Notes: generated by a model not told the origin, from the sequence alone. A stretch of 13,337 nucleotides of DNA from an uncultured Oscillospiraceae bacterium (GCA_900555435.1 USLH01000059.1:1-13337), one strand, 5' to 3'; counted from the stretch's first letter, positions 1-8,597 are shown. A program made the numbers and translations.

Positions 1-1
1 A

Positions 2-2374
2 AGTGAGATTATGAAGCATCGGGAGGGGCTTTTGGTTGGAAGCGCCTGTGAAGCTGGGGAGCTTTACAGGTCAATCGTGGATGGGAAGAGTTTCGATGAG
101 CTCTGTGATCTGGCAGAATTCTACGATTATCTGGAGATTCAGCCCTTAGGAAACAACGAATTCATGCTGCGGGAAGGTACGGCAGCCAGCCGGGAGCAGC
201 TGATGGAGAACAACCGTCTGATCTGCCGCATCGGCGAGCGGCTGAACAAACCGGTGGTGGCTACCTGCGACGTGCATTTCAAAAATCCGGAGGATTCGAT
301 TTTCCGGGCCATCTTAATGGCGGGCATGGGCTTTAAAGACGCTGACCAGCAGGCTCCGCTCTATCTGCGGACGACGGAGGAAATGCTGGAGGAGTTTGCA
401 TACCTGGGCAAAGAAAAAGCCTATGAGGTCGTGGTGGAAAACCCGAATAAGATCGCTGATATGGTGGAAGGGGACATCCGTCCCATTCCCAAGGGAACCT
501 TTCCGCCCAGCATTGAAGGGGCCGAGGAGGATCTTCAAAGGATCACTTGGGGAAGGGCCAAGGAAGTTTACGGCGATCCGGTGCCGGAGCTGGTGGCGAC
601 CCGGCTTCAACGGGAACTGGACTCCATTATCAAGCACGGGTTCTCTGTTTTGTACATGATTGCTCAGAAGCTGGTACACTATTCCGTGGAGCATGGGTAT
701 CTGGTGGGTTCCCGTGGATCCGTCGGATCGTCTTTCGTGGCGATTATGGCGGGGATTTCTGAGGTGAACCCGCTGGCGCCCCACTATGTCTGCCCGAAAT
801 GCAAGCACAGCGAATTTTTCACCGACGGCAGCGTGGGTTCCGGGTTCGACCTTCCGCCGAAGGACTGTCCCGTTTGCGGGAGGGCCATGGATCGGGACGG
901 GCATGACATTCCTTTTGAAACGTTCCTGGGATTCGATGGCGATAAAGAGCCGGATATCGACTTGAATTTCTCCGGCGAGTACCAGAGCTACGTTCACCGT
1001 TATACGGAGGAACTGTTCGGCTCCGATCATGTTTTCAAGGCCGGAACGATCTCTACCGTTGCTGAAAAGACGGCGTTCGGGTTTGTTTTGAAATACCTGG
1101 AAGAGCGGCAGAAGGTCATGCATAAGGCGGAAGAGCTACGGCTGGCAAAAGGCTGCACCGGGGTCAAGCGCACCACCGGTCAGCATCCCGGCGGCATGGT
1201 CGTTATCCCTTCGGATTATGAGGTGTACGATTTCACGCCGATCCAGCATCCGGCGGATAAGGCAGACAGCGATATTCTGACCACCCACTTCGACTTTCAT
1301 TCACTCCATGACACGATCCTGAAGCTGGATGAGCTGGGACACGATGTTCCGACGCTTTACCGGCATATTGAAGACCTGACCGGGATCAAGGTCATGGATG
1401 TTTCCATGAGCGATCCGGCGGTGTTCAGCCTCTTCACCTCCACGGAAGCGCTGGGGGTCACACCGGATGAGATTTTCAGCGAAACGGGGACGCTTTCCCT
1501 GCCGGAGATGGGCACGCCATTTGTCCGGGGAATGCTTCTGGAAGCGCAGCCGAAGACCTTTGCCGACCTTCTGCAGATCTCCGGGCTGTCCCACGGGACA
1601 GACGTATGGCTGGGAAACGCAAAGGATCTGATCGATACGAAGACCTGTACCATTTCTGAAGTAATCGGTACCCGTGACAGCATTATGACCTACTTGCTCC
1701 ACAAGGGACTGAAACCGAAGCTGGCCTTCAAGATCATGGAGATCACCCGAAAGGGCAAGGCTCCGAAACTCCTGACCGATGAGATGAAGGACGATATGCG
1801 TGCTCACAATGTGCCGGAATGGTACATCGACAGCTGTCTCAAGATCAAGTATATGTTCCCAAAGGCCCACGCCGCCGCTTATGTTATTGCGGCGATCCGG
1901 CTGGGGTGGTACAAGGTCCATGAGCCGCTGGCGTATTATGCGGCATTTTTCACCGTGCGGGGCGGCGATCTGGAAGCGGAAACGGCGCTGGCGGGGAAGG
2001 AAGCCTGCCGTGCCCGGCTGATGCAGCTCAAAGATATGGATCGCAGCGTCAAAGAAGAGGATGTTTACAACACCCTTCTTATCATCAACGAAATGCTCTG
2101 CCGGGGGTATCAGTTTCTCAACGTGGATCTTTACAAATCCCACGCCACCAAGTATCAGATCGAAGACGGAAAGATCCGGCTGCCGTTTACGGCGCTGAAA
2201 GGGCTGGGCGAAGCGGCTGCGATCAGTCTGATGGAAGCGGGGCAACAGGGGCCTTATATTTCCGTGGAAGAGGTCCAGAGCCGGGCAGGGGTCTCCAAGG
2301 CCATCATCGAAATGCTGGAACAGATCGGTGCGCTGAAGGATCTGCCTAAATCCAGTCAGATGTCGCTCTTCTGA
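2..2374 (+). CDS. polC: DNA polymerase III alpha subunit, PolC type (5'-truncated by window edge)
   Basis: This is the replicative DNA polymerase of Gram-positive bacteria, which synthesises DNA at the fork. About 790 residues are visible, whereas family members usually have about 1,430-1,470, so the N-terminal domains, OB fold, exonuclease and first part of PHP lie outside the window. The frame is open to the left edge. The ATG at 11 is internal, because the residues there match the PHP segment of PolC and not a start. Counting that ATG as residue 1, the zinc-binding cysteines are C261, C264, C286 and C289. The GSRGSVGSS motif is at 233-241. The palm aspartates are D315 and D317 in PDIDLNF, and D440 in LKLDELGHD. 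The finger motif KRTTGQHPGG and the PKAHAAAYV segment are also present. The C-terminus ends normally in QMSLF. No clear terminator separates it from the his promoter downstream. Identification is very secure. Confidence 0.97.
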   Translation, partial: SEIMKHREGLLVGSACEAGELYRSIVDGKSFDELCDLAEFYDYLEIQPLGNNEFMLREGTAASREQLMENNRLICRIGERLNKPVVATCDVHFKNPEDSIFRAILMAGMGFKDADQQAPLYLRTTEEMLEEFAYLGKEKAYEVVVENPNKIADMVEGDIRPIPKGTFPPSIEGAEEDLQRITWGRAKEVYGDPVPELVATRLQRELDSIIKHGFSVLYMIAQKLVHYSVEHGYLVGSRGSVGSSFVAIMAGISEVNPLAPHYVCPKCKHSEFFTDGSVGSGFDLPPKDCPVCGRAMDRDGHDIPFETFLGFDGDKEPDIDLNFSGEYQSYVHRYTEELFGSDHVFKAGTISTVAEKTAFGFVLKYLEERQKVMHKAEELRLAKGCTGVKRTTGQHPGGMVVIPSDYEVYDFTPIQHPADKADSDILTTHFDFHSLHDTILKLDELGHDVPTLYRHIEDLTGIKVMDVSMSDPAVFSLFTSTEALGVTPDEIFSETGTLSLPEMGTPFVRGMLLEAQPKTFADLLQISGLSHGTDVWLGNAKDLIDTKTCTISEVIGTRDSIMTYLLHKGLKPKLAFKIMEITRKGKAPKLLTDEMKDDMRAHNVPEWYIDSCLKIKYMFPKAHAAAYVIAAIRLGWYKVHEPLAYYAAFFTVRGGDLEAETALAGKEACRARLMQLKDMDRSVKEEDVYNTLLIINEMLCRGYQFLNVDLYKSHATKYQIEDGKIRLPFTALKGLGEAAAISLMEAGQQGPYISVEEVQSRAGVSKAIIEMLEQIGALKDLPKSSQMSLF

Positions 2375-2401
2375 TTCTACAGATCCTACAAGTGAAAAGG
2401 G

Positions 2402-2431
2402 TTGACAGGGGATTGTTTAGTATGCTATCAT
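2402..2431 (+). promoter_or_regulatory. Sigma-A-like promoter of the his operon
   Basis: A consensus -35 box, TTGACA, lies at 2402-2407. An 18-nt spacer separates it from TATCAT at 2426-2431, which matches the -10 consensus at five of six positions. Transcription would start near 2438 and give a leader of about 35 nt before the hisZ ATG at 2473. That is too short for a T-box or a peptide attenuator. The ribosome binding site AAGGAGGAG is at 2455-2463. The promoter assignment is inferred from sequence only. Confidence 0.75.
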
Positions 2432-2445
2432 ATTAGCATACTAAA
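2416..2445. promoter_or_regulatory. Perfect palindromic operator candidate over the his promoter
   Basis: The arms TTTAGTATGCTA (2416-2427) and TAGCATACTAAA (2434-2445) are exact reverse complements, 12 of 12, around the 6-nt centre TCATAT. The palindrome covers the -10 element and the probable start site, the classic position for a repressor. No T-run follows it, so it is not a terminator. It lies directly upstream of a complete his gene cluster. The TrpR-superfamily regulator HisR (YerC), described for histidine genes in Firmicutes, is therefore one candidate binder, but no regulator gene is present in the window. Confidence 0.75.
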
Positions 2446-2472
2446 GCGAATTCGAAGGAGGAGAATGGATCA

Positions 2473-3663
2473 ATGTTGAAGAATAAGCTGATCACGCCGG
2501 AGGGAACCAGGGATCTCCTTTTTGAAGACTGTACGGCCAGACGGCAGGTAGAAGCCCATATCAAGGAACTGCTTCTGAACCGGGGATTCTCCGAGATTAT
2601 TACTCCGGGCATTGAATTTTACGATGTTTTTGCTTCGGAGGATCACGGAATCGCCCAGGAGAAGATGTACAAACTGAGCGACCGGAAGGGGAGGCTCTTG
2701 GCGCTGAAGCCGGACTTGACCATGCCGGTAGCCCGGGTGGCGGCGACTCGGCTGAAGGGTCAGACCCGGCCGCTGCGGCTTTGCTACGACCAGAATATTT
2801 ACGCCGTGTCCCAAGCTCTGACCGGTCGCAGCGATGAGATCGCACAGATCGGCATTGAGATCATCGGAGCCGGCGGACGGGGAACGGATTTAGAAGTGCT
2901 GGTTTTGGCGGTGGAAGCGCTGCAGAGCTGTGGCCTTACAGATTTTCGACTGGAGATCGGCCACATCGGAATCTTTAACGATCTGATCCAGCGGATGAAT
3001 CTGTCCGAAGAGGACGCCGAGGAGATCCGGAACCTGATCCAAACGAAAAACTTCCCTTCTTTGAACGATATGCTGGATCGGATGCCCGATCAGGAGACGG
3101 CCCGGATGTTAAAGCAGCTCCCGGCCATGTTTGGCGGGGAAGAGGTCTTTGAACAGGCGGCCGAGGTGCTTCATTACGGAGAGCTGCGGGCGGATCTGGA
3201 AGCGCTCCGCTCCATTTATCGCTCGCTTTCTGAGCTGGGGCTGGGGGACAAGATCGCCATCGATCTGGGGATCGTGAACCGCAACGATTATTATACCGGC
3301 ATCGTTTTCCGTGGCTATGTGGAAGGACTGGGGACCACGGCGCTGACTGGCGGGCGGTACGATACGCTGCTGGCGGAATACGGTGCATCGGAACCGGCTA
3401 TTGGCTTCAGCATCGACGCAGACGCTGTGGCGAAAGTGCTGAAAAGCACTTTGCCGGAGATGCCTGCTCCCGATGTGCTGGTGTATGCCGATGAGGGCTA
3501 TGAAGTCAAGGCTCTTTTAGAGATCCGGAAGCTGGCGGCTCATGGATTCACTTCCGAGTTCAGCGCCTTCGGGAGCTTTGACGAGAGCCGGCGGTACGCC
3601 CTGAAAAAAGGGATCCGGACCGTGTATGTGGTAAATGAAGACCTGGTGGAGGGGCGGTTATGA
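2473..3663 (+). CDS. hisZ: ATP phosphoribosyltransferase regulatory subunit HisZ
   Basis: HisZ is a catalytically inactive paralogue of histidyl-tRNA synthetase. It binds the short-form HisG to make an active, histidine-inhibited ATP phosphoribosyltransferase. The 396-residue product starts with the class II synthetase-like core (TPEGTRDLL near residue 9). It then shows LKPDLTMPVARVAATRL, an analogue of the motif-2 region at DQNIYAVSQALTGRSDE, and YYTGIVFRGYVEG with TGGRYDTLLAEYG near residues 275-305. The C-terminal part is short and there is no full anticodon-binding domain. These features, together with its position next to a 211-residue HisG, favour HisZ over a true HisS. The start has a strong AAGGAGGAG site 9 nt upstream. 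The stop overlaps the hisG start in an ATGA arrangement, which suggests translational coupling and equal subunit supply. It is the first gene of the operon. Confidence 0.95.
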   Translation: MLKNKLITPEGTRDLLFEDCTARRQVEAHIKELLLNRGFSEIITPGIEFYDVFASEDHGIAQEKMYKLSDRKGRLLALKPDLTMPVARVAATRLKGQTRPLRLCYDQNIYAVSQALTGRSDEIAQIGIEIIGAGGRGTDLEVLVLAVEALQSCGLTDFRLEIGHIGIFNDLIQRMNLSEEDAEEIRNLIQTKNFPSLNDMLDRMPDQETARMLKQLPAMFGGEEVFEQAAEVLHYGELRADLEALRSIYRSLSELGLGDKIAIDLGIVNRNDYYTGIVFRGYVEGLGTTALTGGRYDTLLAEYGASEPAIGFSIDADAVAKVLKSTLPEMPAPDVLVYADEGYEVKALLEIRKLAAHGFTSEFSAFGSFDESRRYALKKGIRTVYVVNEDLVEGRL

Positions 3664-4295
3664 GACCCATTCGTATTGCGCTGACCAAAGGGCGGCTGGA
3701 AAATTCCACCGTGGCTTTGTTTGAGAAGATCGGCTATAACTGCGAGCAGCTGAAAAACAAAGGTCGCAAACTGATCCTTGAGATCCCGGAGGCAAATCTG
3801 GAAGTGGTGCTGGCGAAAGCCGCCGATGTCATCACCTATGTGGAACACGGCGTCTGCGACATGGGCGTTGTGGGAAAAGACACCATTATGGAATACGGCG
3901 GCAGCTTTTTTGAAGTGGCGGATCTGGGCTTTGGAAAGTGCCGGTTTGCTCTGGCTGTGAAAAAGGGCTCCAATTTCTATGAAGGCTATTCGGTCAAGAC
4001 CGTTGCCACCAAATATCCGGGCGTGGCCCGGAGCTTCTTTGCGGAAAAGGGCATGGATGTGGAAATCATCAAGATCGAAGGATCCGTGGAGTTAGCACCG
4101 CTGCTGGGATTGTCCGACGGGATCGTGGACATTGTGGAGACTGGCGTGACATTGAAGGAAAACGGCTTGGAAGTGGCGGAGAACCTCATCAGCCTTTCTG
4201 CACGACTCATCGTCAACAGCGCCAGCTTGAAGCTGCGGAAGAAGGAGCTGGAGGTCATTATTTCCGCTATTCAGAATGCAGTGAAGGAAAACTGA
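3660..4295 (+). CDS. hisG: ATP phosphoribosyltransferase catalytic subunit, short form
   Basis: HisG condenses ATP with PRPP to phosphoribosyl-ATP, the first committed step of histidine synthesis, in the cytoplasm. The 211-residue length is that of the short HisG type, which lacks the C-terminal histidine-binding regulatory domain and depends on HisZ. Visible family landmarks are ALTKGRL at the N-terminus, VEHGVCDMGVVGKD in the first lobe, and the PRPP-binding segment DGIVDIVETGVTLKENGL near residues 153-170. The ATG overlaps the hisZ stop. A GGAGGGG ribosome binding site at 3648-3654 lies inside hisZ. It is followed by hisD after a short gap. No anomalies were seen. Confidence 0.96.
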   Translation: MRPIRIALTKGRLENSTVALFEKIGYNCEQLKNKGRKLILEIPEANLEVVLAKAADVITYVEHGVCDMGVVGKDTIMEYGGSFFEVADLGFGKCRFALAVKKGSNFYEGYSVKTVATKYPGVARSFFAEKGMDVEIIKIEGSVELAPLLGLSDGIVDIVETGVTLKENGLEVAENLISLSARLIVNSASLKLRKKELEVIISAIQNAVKEN

Positions 4296-4310
4296 GAAAG
4301 GGAAATGGAT

Positions 4311-5609
4311 ATGCTGCCAATCGTAACTGCCAACGGCGTGGAGGAGAAGAAACTCCTGTCCGCCCTTCGTTCCCGCAGCGGGGAAGTAGACGCAAAAGTG
4401 ACCCGCACGGTTTCGGAGATCCTTGAAAATGTTCGGAAAAACGGTGATCGGGCTGTGGAGGAGTACACCCTGAAATTTGACGGGAAGCTGCCTCCCGCTT
4501 TGGAAGTGAGCCGGGAAGAGATCAACGACGCCTTGACGGAAGCGGATCCGGATTTCGTGTCCACCCTCCTCAATTCCATGGAAAATATTTCGGATTTTCA
4601 CAACCGCCAGAAGCACCAGAGCTTTCTGAACCCCAAGGAGAACGGAGTGATTTTAGGCCAGCGGATCCGGGGGCTGAAACGGGTGGGACTTTATGTTCCC
4701 GGCGGCACGGCAGCGTATCCTTCTTCGGTCCTGATGAATGCGATCCCGGCAAAAATCGCCGGTGTTCAGGAGCTGATTATGGTCACACCTCCTATGAAGG
4801 ACGGCAAGGCTAATCCGGATATTCTGACGGCGGCGGCCATTGCCGGTGTGGACCGGGTCTTTTTGATGGGCGGCGCTCAGGCGGTAGCGGCTCTGGCTTA
4901 CGGTACGGAAAAAGTGCCGAAGGTGGATAAGATCGTAGGCCCCGGCAATATCTTTGTGGCGACGGCCAAAAAGCTTTTATACGGGGTGGTGGACATCGAT
5001 ATGATCGCTGGCCCCAGCGAAATTTTAGTCCTGGCGGACGAAACGTCGGAGCCTTCTTATGTGGCTGCCGATCTGATGTCCCAGGCGGAGCATGACAAGA
5101 TGGCATCGGCCATCCTCCTGACCACCAGCCGGAAGCTGGCGGAGGAAACGGTGAAAGAAATCACCCGTCAGATGCAGACCCTTTCCCGGCGGGAGATCAT
5201 TGAAAAGTCGCTGACTGATTTCGGCGGCATCATCGTTTGTGAAAGCACGGATCAGGCGGTAGAGCTTGCCAACGAGATCGCTCCGGAGCACTTGGAGGTC
5301 ATGCTGGAAAATCCCTTTGAATATTTAGGAAGGCTTGACAATGCCGGCTCTATCTTCCTCGGGAAATATGCACCGGAGCCGCTGGGCGACTACTATGCCG
5401 GCCCCAATCACGTTCTTCCCACCAGCGGTACGGCCCGGTTCTTCTCACCGCTGTCGGTGGACGCTTTTGTGAAAAAATCCAGCTTTATTTACTATACAGA
5501 GGAAGCGCTGCGGGAGGCGAAGGAGGACATTGTCCGCTTTGCCAACCGGGAGGGGCTCACCGCTCACGCCAACTCGATTCTGGTGCGGTATCCCAACGAG
5601 GAGGAATGA
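4311..5609 (+). CDS. hisD: Histidinol dehydrogenase
   Basis: HisD is a zinc enzyme that oxidises L-histidinol to L-histidine in two NAD-dependent steps, the last reactions of the pathway. The product is about 432 residues, normal for the family. It contains the glycine-rich LYVPGGTAAYPSSVLMNA motif and the MGGAQAVAALAYGT and DKIVGPGNIFVATAKK segments. The SQAEHDKMA motif supplies the zinc-ligand Gln and His. NEIAPEHLE holds the catalytic Glu-His pair. GDYYAGPNHVLPTSG supplies an Asp ligand, and GLTAHANS supplies the final His. The longest frame begins at an ATG at 4305, but the AAAGGGA site at 4297-4303 is almost touching that codon and is correctly spaced for the in-frame ATG at 4311, so 4311 is preferred. 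The next gene, hisC, begins 3 nt after the stop. Confidence 0.96.
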   Translation: MLPIVTANGVEEKKLLSALRSRSGEVDAKVTRTVSEILENVRKNGDRAVEEYTLKFDGKLPPALEVSREEINDALTEADPDFVSTLLNSMENISDFHNRQKHQSFLNPKENGVILGQRIRGLKRVGLYVPGGTAAYPSSVLMNAIPAKIAGVQELIMVTPPMKDGKANPDILTAAAIAGVDRVFLMGGAQAVAALAYGTEKVPKVDKIVGPGNIFVATAKKLLYGVVDIDMIAGPSEILVLADETSEPSYVAADLMSQAEHDKMASAILLTTSRKLAEETVKEITRQMQTLSRREIIEKSLTDFGGIIVCESTDQAVELANEIAPEHLEVMLENPFEYLGRLDNAGSIFLGKYAPEPLGDYYAGPNHVLPTSGTARFFSPLSVDAFVKKSSFIYYTEEALREAKEDIVRFANREGLTAHANSILVRYPNEEE

Positions 5610-5612
5610 AAC

Positions 5613-6695
5613 ATGGCCTATCAGCTTTGCGAAAAGATGCAGGAACTGGTCCCTTACGATCCCATTGAGGGGGAATACCGGATCCGGCTGGACGCAAACG
5701 AGAGTTATTTCCTTCCCGATGAAGCGCTGAAAAAAGAGCTGGCGGCAGCGGCGGCAGCAGTTGCCTTCAACCGGTATCCGGATCCGTATGCGTCAGAATT
5801 GTGCCGTGCGTTTGCCGAGCTTTACGGGGTGCCTGTTTCTGCCGTGACAGCGGGGAACGGTTCGGATGAACTGATCAGTCTGATTTGCGGCAGCCTTCTT
5901 CAGAAAGGGGAACGGATCCTGACATTTGCGCCGGATTTTTCCATGTATCGGTTTTATGGAGAGATTTTTGAGGATCGGGTGGATGTCCTTCAGAAGGAAC
6001 CGGATCTGTCCGTTGATGTGGATCAGGTGATCCGGTTTGTCAGAGAAAATGGCGTGCGGGCGGTGATCTTTTCCAATCCCTGCAATCCAACGGGGCAGGG
6101 GATGTCGAAAAAAGCGGTGCGGAAGCTGGTTTCTTCGGTGGATGCGCTGGTGGTCCTGGACGAAGCCTATATGGACTTCTGGGATCAGAGCCTGCTGTCG
6201 GAAGTCCTTGACTACGACAATCTCATCATCCTGAAGACCTGCTCCAAAGCCATTGGGATGGCAGCCGTGCGGGTGGGATTTGCAGTGGCAGGGCCGGTGC
6301 TGACTCGGGCGCTCCAGGCGGCGAAGTCGCCTTATAACGTGAATTCCGTGTCTCAGGCCATGGGAGCCTGCATTTTGAAAAAACGGGAGCTTTTGGAGCA
6401 CTGCCGGAAGGCGTTGATCCAAAGCGCACAGGAGCTCCGGAGCAGCATCGCCGATCTGGCAAAGCAGTTCCCCGTGTTGGAGGAAGTGTATCTGACCCAT
6501 ACGAACTTCGTGTTTCTTCGGTCGGAGAAAAGCCGGGAGATTTATAAAGCCCTGCTTGACCGATCTATTGCGGTGCGGTGCTTTGAGGGATATTTACGGA
6601 TCACCACCGGATCTCCGGAAGAAAACCGGGCATTTCTGGAAGGATTTTGTGATATACTGAAAGAGATGGGGGGGAAGACCTATGCGGACTGCTGA
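5613..6695 (+). CDS. hisC: Histidinol-phosphate aminotransferase
   Basis: HisC is a PLP-dependent class I/II aminotransferase that converts imidazole-acetol phosphate and glutamate to histidinol phosphate and 2-oxoglutarate. The 360-residue product is of normal length. It shows RLDANESYF near the N-terminus, FNRYPDPYASEL, the NGSDELI phosphate-cup segment, SNPCNPTG, and VLDEAYMDF. The PLP lysine is in KTCSKAIGMAAVRVGFA. RITTGSPEENRAFL near the C-terminus carries the substrate-carboxylate Arg. A GAGGAGG site at 5598-5604 lies within the end of hisD. The last 14 nt overlap hisB. The C-terminal codons contain a run of seven G (6668-6674) that also serves as part of the hisB ribosome binding region. 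Confidence 0.95.
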   Translation: MAYQLCEKMQELVPYDPIEGEYRIRLDANESYFLPDEALKKELAAAAAAVAFNRYPDPYASELCRAFAELYGVPVSAVTAGNGSDELISLICGSLLQKGERILTFAPDFSMYRFYGEIFEDRVDVLQKEPDLSVDVDQVIRFVRENGVRAVIFSNPCNPTGQGMSKKAVRKLVSSVDALVVLDEAYMDFWDQSLLSEVLDYDNLIILKTCSKAIGMAAVRVGFAVAGPVLTRALQAAKSPYNVNSVSQAMGACILKKRELLEHCRKALIQSAQELRSSIADLAKQFPVLEEVYLTHTNFVFLRSEKSREIYKALLDRSIAVRCFEGYLRITTGSPEENRAFLEGFCDILKEMGGKTYADC

Positions 6696-7260
6696 AGTGA
6701 TCCGCCGAACCCGGGAGACAGATGTTCAGGTCCGGCTGAACCTGGACGGAACCGGGCGGACGGAGATTTCTACCGGCATCGGTTTTTTTGACCATATGCT
6801 GACGGCGCTGGGGGTTCATGCGGGGTTTGACCTGATGGTGAAGGTCAAAGGCGACCTGGAGGTGGACTGCCACCACACCATTGAAGATTCCGGCATCGTT
6901 TTGGGGCAGGCGCTTTTGAAAGCGCTGGGAGAAATGCCGGTGACCCGTTACGGGTCGGCGTTCATCCCTATGGATGAAGCGTTGGGATTTGTGGCGCTGG
7001 ATATCAGCAGGCGGCCGTTCCTAGTGTTTCAGTGCGAGTTTTCCTCCGATCGGATCGGGGAAATGGACACCCAGATGGTAGAGGAGTTTTTCAGATCCTT
7101 TGCTTTTCAGGCGGGGATCACCCTTCACGCCAAGGTGGAGTACGGGAAAAACGATCATCATAAGGCGGAAGCGCTTTTCAAGGCGTTGGCGCACAGTCTG
7201 AAAACGGCGGTGGCTCCTTTGGAGGGCAAGGTCGTTTTATCTACAAAAGGCGTTTTGTAA
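6682..7260 (+). CDS. hisB: Imidazoleglycerol-phosphate dehydratase
   Basis: This manganese enzyme dehydrates imidazoleglycerol phosphate to imidazole-acetol phosphate. It is the monofunctional 192-residue type, not the phosphatase-dehydratase fusion of enterobacteria. Metal-binding histidine motifs are visible in FFDHMLTALGVHAGFD (around residue 33), DCHHTIEDSGIVLGQAL (around residue 70), and the C-terminal NDHHKAEALFKALAHSL. The N-terminus, RRTRETDVQVRLNLDGTG, is typical. The start lies inside hisC, 14 nt before its stop, preceded by a G-rich stretch (GGGGGGGAAG). The hisH gene follows after 15 nt. Because no HisB-type phosphatase domain is fused here, the phosphatase step must come from another locus. 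Confidence 0.97.
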   Translation: MRTAEVIRRTRETDVQVRLNLDGTGRTEISTGIGFFDHMLTALGVHAGFDLMVKVKGDLEVDCHHTIEDSGIVLGQALLKALGEMPVTRYGSAFIPMDEALGFVALDISRRPFLVFQCEFSSDRIGEMDTQMVEEFFRSFAFQAGITLHAKVEYGKNDHHKAEALFKALAHSLKTAVAPLEGKVVLSTKGVL

Positions 7261-7275
7261 GAAAGGGGGAGCGGC

Positions 7276-7875
7276 ATGATCGCAGTCATTGATTACGGCG
7301 CCGGAAACCTTTTCAGTGTACGGAACGCTTTGGACTTTTTAGGGATCGAAAGCGAGGTCACCCGGGATGAGAAAGAGATCCGAAAGGCAGACGGATTGAT
7401 CTTGCCGGGTGTGGGCGCTTTTCCCGATGCCATGGAGATGCTTTCCAAGTCGGGGCTTACCGATACGATTCGGGAGGAAGCAGTAAAAAAGCCTTTTTTG
7501 GGCATTTGCCTTGGAATGCAGATGCTTTTTGAAGAAAGCGCCGAATTTCGGCGGACGGAAGGGCTGGGGCTTTTGCGGGGCACAGTAGATTGGATCCGCA
7601 GCCCGTATAAGATCCCGCACATGGGCTGGAACAGCCTGCAGTTTGCGAAAAAAAGTCCGCTGCTGGAAGGCGTTGACGAGGGGGCTTACGTCTATTTCGT
7701 CCATTCTTTTCAGGCATATCCGGCGGAGGAGGATCTGTCCGCTTTCTGTGATTACGGAACAAAGATCCCGGCGCTGGTGGAACGGGGGACGGTATTCGGT
7801 GCCCAGTTCCATCCGGAAAAGAGCGGAGATATAGGGCTTACGATTTTAAGAAACTTTGGGAGGCTGACCAGATGA
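7276..7875 (+). CDS. hisH: Imidazole glycerol phosphate synthase, glutamine amidotransferase subunit
   Basis: HisH hydrolyses glutamine and channels ammonia to HisF for imidazole ring formation. The 199-residue class I amidotransferase has the expected catalytic triad: Cys78 in FLGICLGMQ, and His179 with Glu181 in QFHPEKSGD. The N-terminal VIDYGAGNLFSVRNAL and the oxyanion-region LPGVGAFPDAM are typical of HisH. The start is preceded by an AAAGGGGGA site at about 7262-7269. The stop overlaps the hisA start (ATGA). The gene is separated from its partner hisF by hisA, the usual order H-A-F. Confidence 0.97.
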   Translation: MIAVIDYGAGNLFSVRNALDFLGIESEVTRDEKEIRKADGLILPGVGAFPDAMEMLSKSGLTDTIREEAVKKPFLGICLGMQMLFEESAEFRRTEGLGLLRGTVDWIRSPYKIPHMGWNSLQFAKKSPLLEGVDEGAYVYFVHSFQAYPAEEDLSAFCDYGTKIPALVERGTVFGAQFHPEKSGDIGLTILRNFGRLTR

Positions 7876-8597
7876 TCGTTTTTCCGGCAATTGACATAAA
7901 AGACGGCAGCTGCGTGCGGCTTTTCAAGGGGGATTTCGGCACCGTGGAAAAGGTGGCGGAGGATCCGCTTCAGACGGCACGTTCCTTTGAAGCAAAAGGC
8001 GCTTCCTGGATCCACATGGTGGATCTGGACGGGGCGAAGGATGCCGTTCCGATAAATACGGAGATCTTTCTGGATGTGGCCCGGAACACCTCTTTGCAGG
8101 TGGAGGTCGGCGGTGGAATCCGGTCGATGAACACGGTGGAAGCGTATTTGAGCGGCGGTATCCGCCGGGTGATCTTAGGATCGGCGGCGGTGAAAGATCC
8201 GTCTCTTGTCCGGGAGGCAGTTCGGGAATACGGTGACCGTATCGCTGTGGGGATCGACGCCAAAAACGGCATGGCTGCGGTGGAAGGGTGGCTGGATGCC
8301 AGCGGCGCTCACTATCTGGAGCTGGCGAGAGCCATGGAAAACATCGGCGTGAAAACGCTGATCTACACGGATATTTCTAAGGATGGGACCTTATCCGGTC
8401 CGAATCTGCAGGAGCTTGCGGCGATCAACAAGGCGGTTTCCTGCCAGATCGTGGCCAGCGGCGGGGTCACTGATCTGAATGACATTCGGGCGCTGAAAAA
8501 GCTGGGGCTTTATGGCGTTATCTGTGGAAAATCCCTTTATAAGGGCACGCTTGGGCTTTCCGAAGCTATTCGGGCAGCGGAAGGGGAGGTGGAATGA
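7872..8597 (+). CDS. hisA: ProFAR isomerase (phosphoribosylformimino-5-aminoimidazole carboxamide ribotide isomerase)
   Basis: HisA catalyses the Amadori rearrangement of ProFAR to PRFAR on a (beta-alpha)8 barrel. The 241-residue product has the two catalytic aspartates in their expected places, Asp8 in VFPAIDIKDG and Asp167 in IYTDISKDGT. Phosphate-binding loops are visible at VEVGGGIRS and VASGGVTDL. Both barrel halves are complete. It starts within the hisH stop with a GGGAGG site at 7858-7863. Its stop codon overlaps the first of two adjacent ATG codons at the hisF start. In some bacteria a HisA also serves tryptophan synthesis (PriA), but the sequence gives no reason to assign that here. 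Confidence 0.96.
   Translation: MIVFPAIDIKDGSCVRLFKGDFGTVEKVAEDPLQTARSFEAKGASWIHMVDLDGAKDAVPINTEIFLDVARNTSLQVEVGGGIRSMNTVEAYLSGGIRRVILGSAAVKDPSLVREAVREYGDRIAVGIDAKNGMAAVEGWLDASGAHYLELARAMENIGVKTLIYTDISKDGTLSGPNLQELAAINKAVSCQIVASGGVTDLNDIRALKKLGLYGVICGKSLYKGTLGLSEAIRAAEGEVE

Noticed and set aside
314..1123. Long minus-strand open frames opposite polC (314-1123 and 1301-2245)
   Set aside because: They lie entirely antisense to well-conserved polC sequence, lack ribosome binding sites, and have no recognisable domains. They are frame shadows.
2432..2472. Histidine T-box or leader-peptide attenuator upstream of hisZ
   Set aside because: The leader predicted from the promoter is only about 35 nt, and no T-box sequence, specifier stem or run of histidine codons is present.
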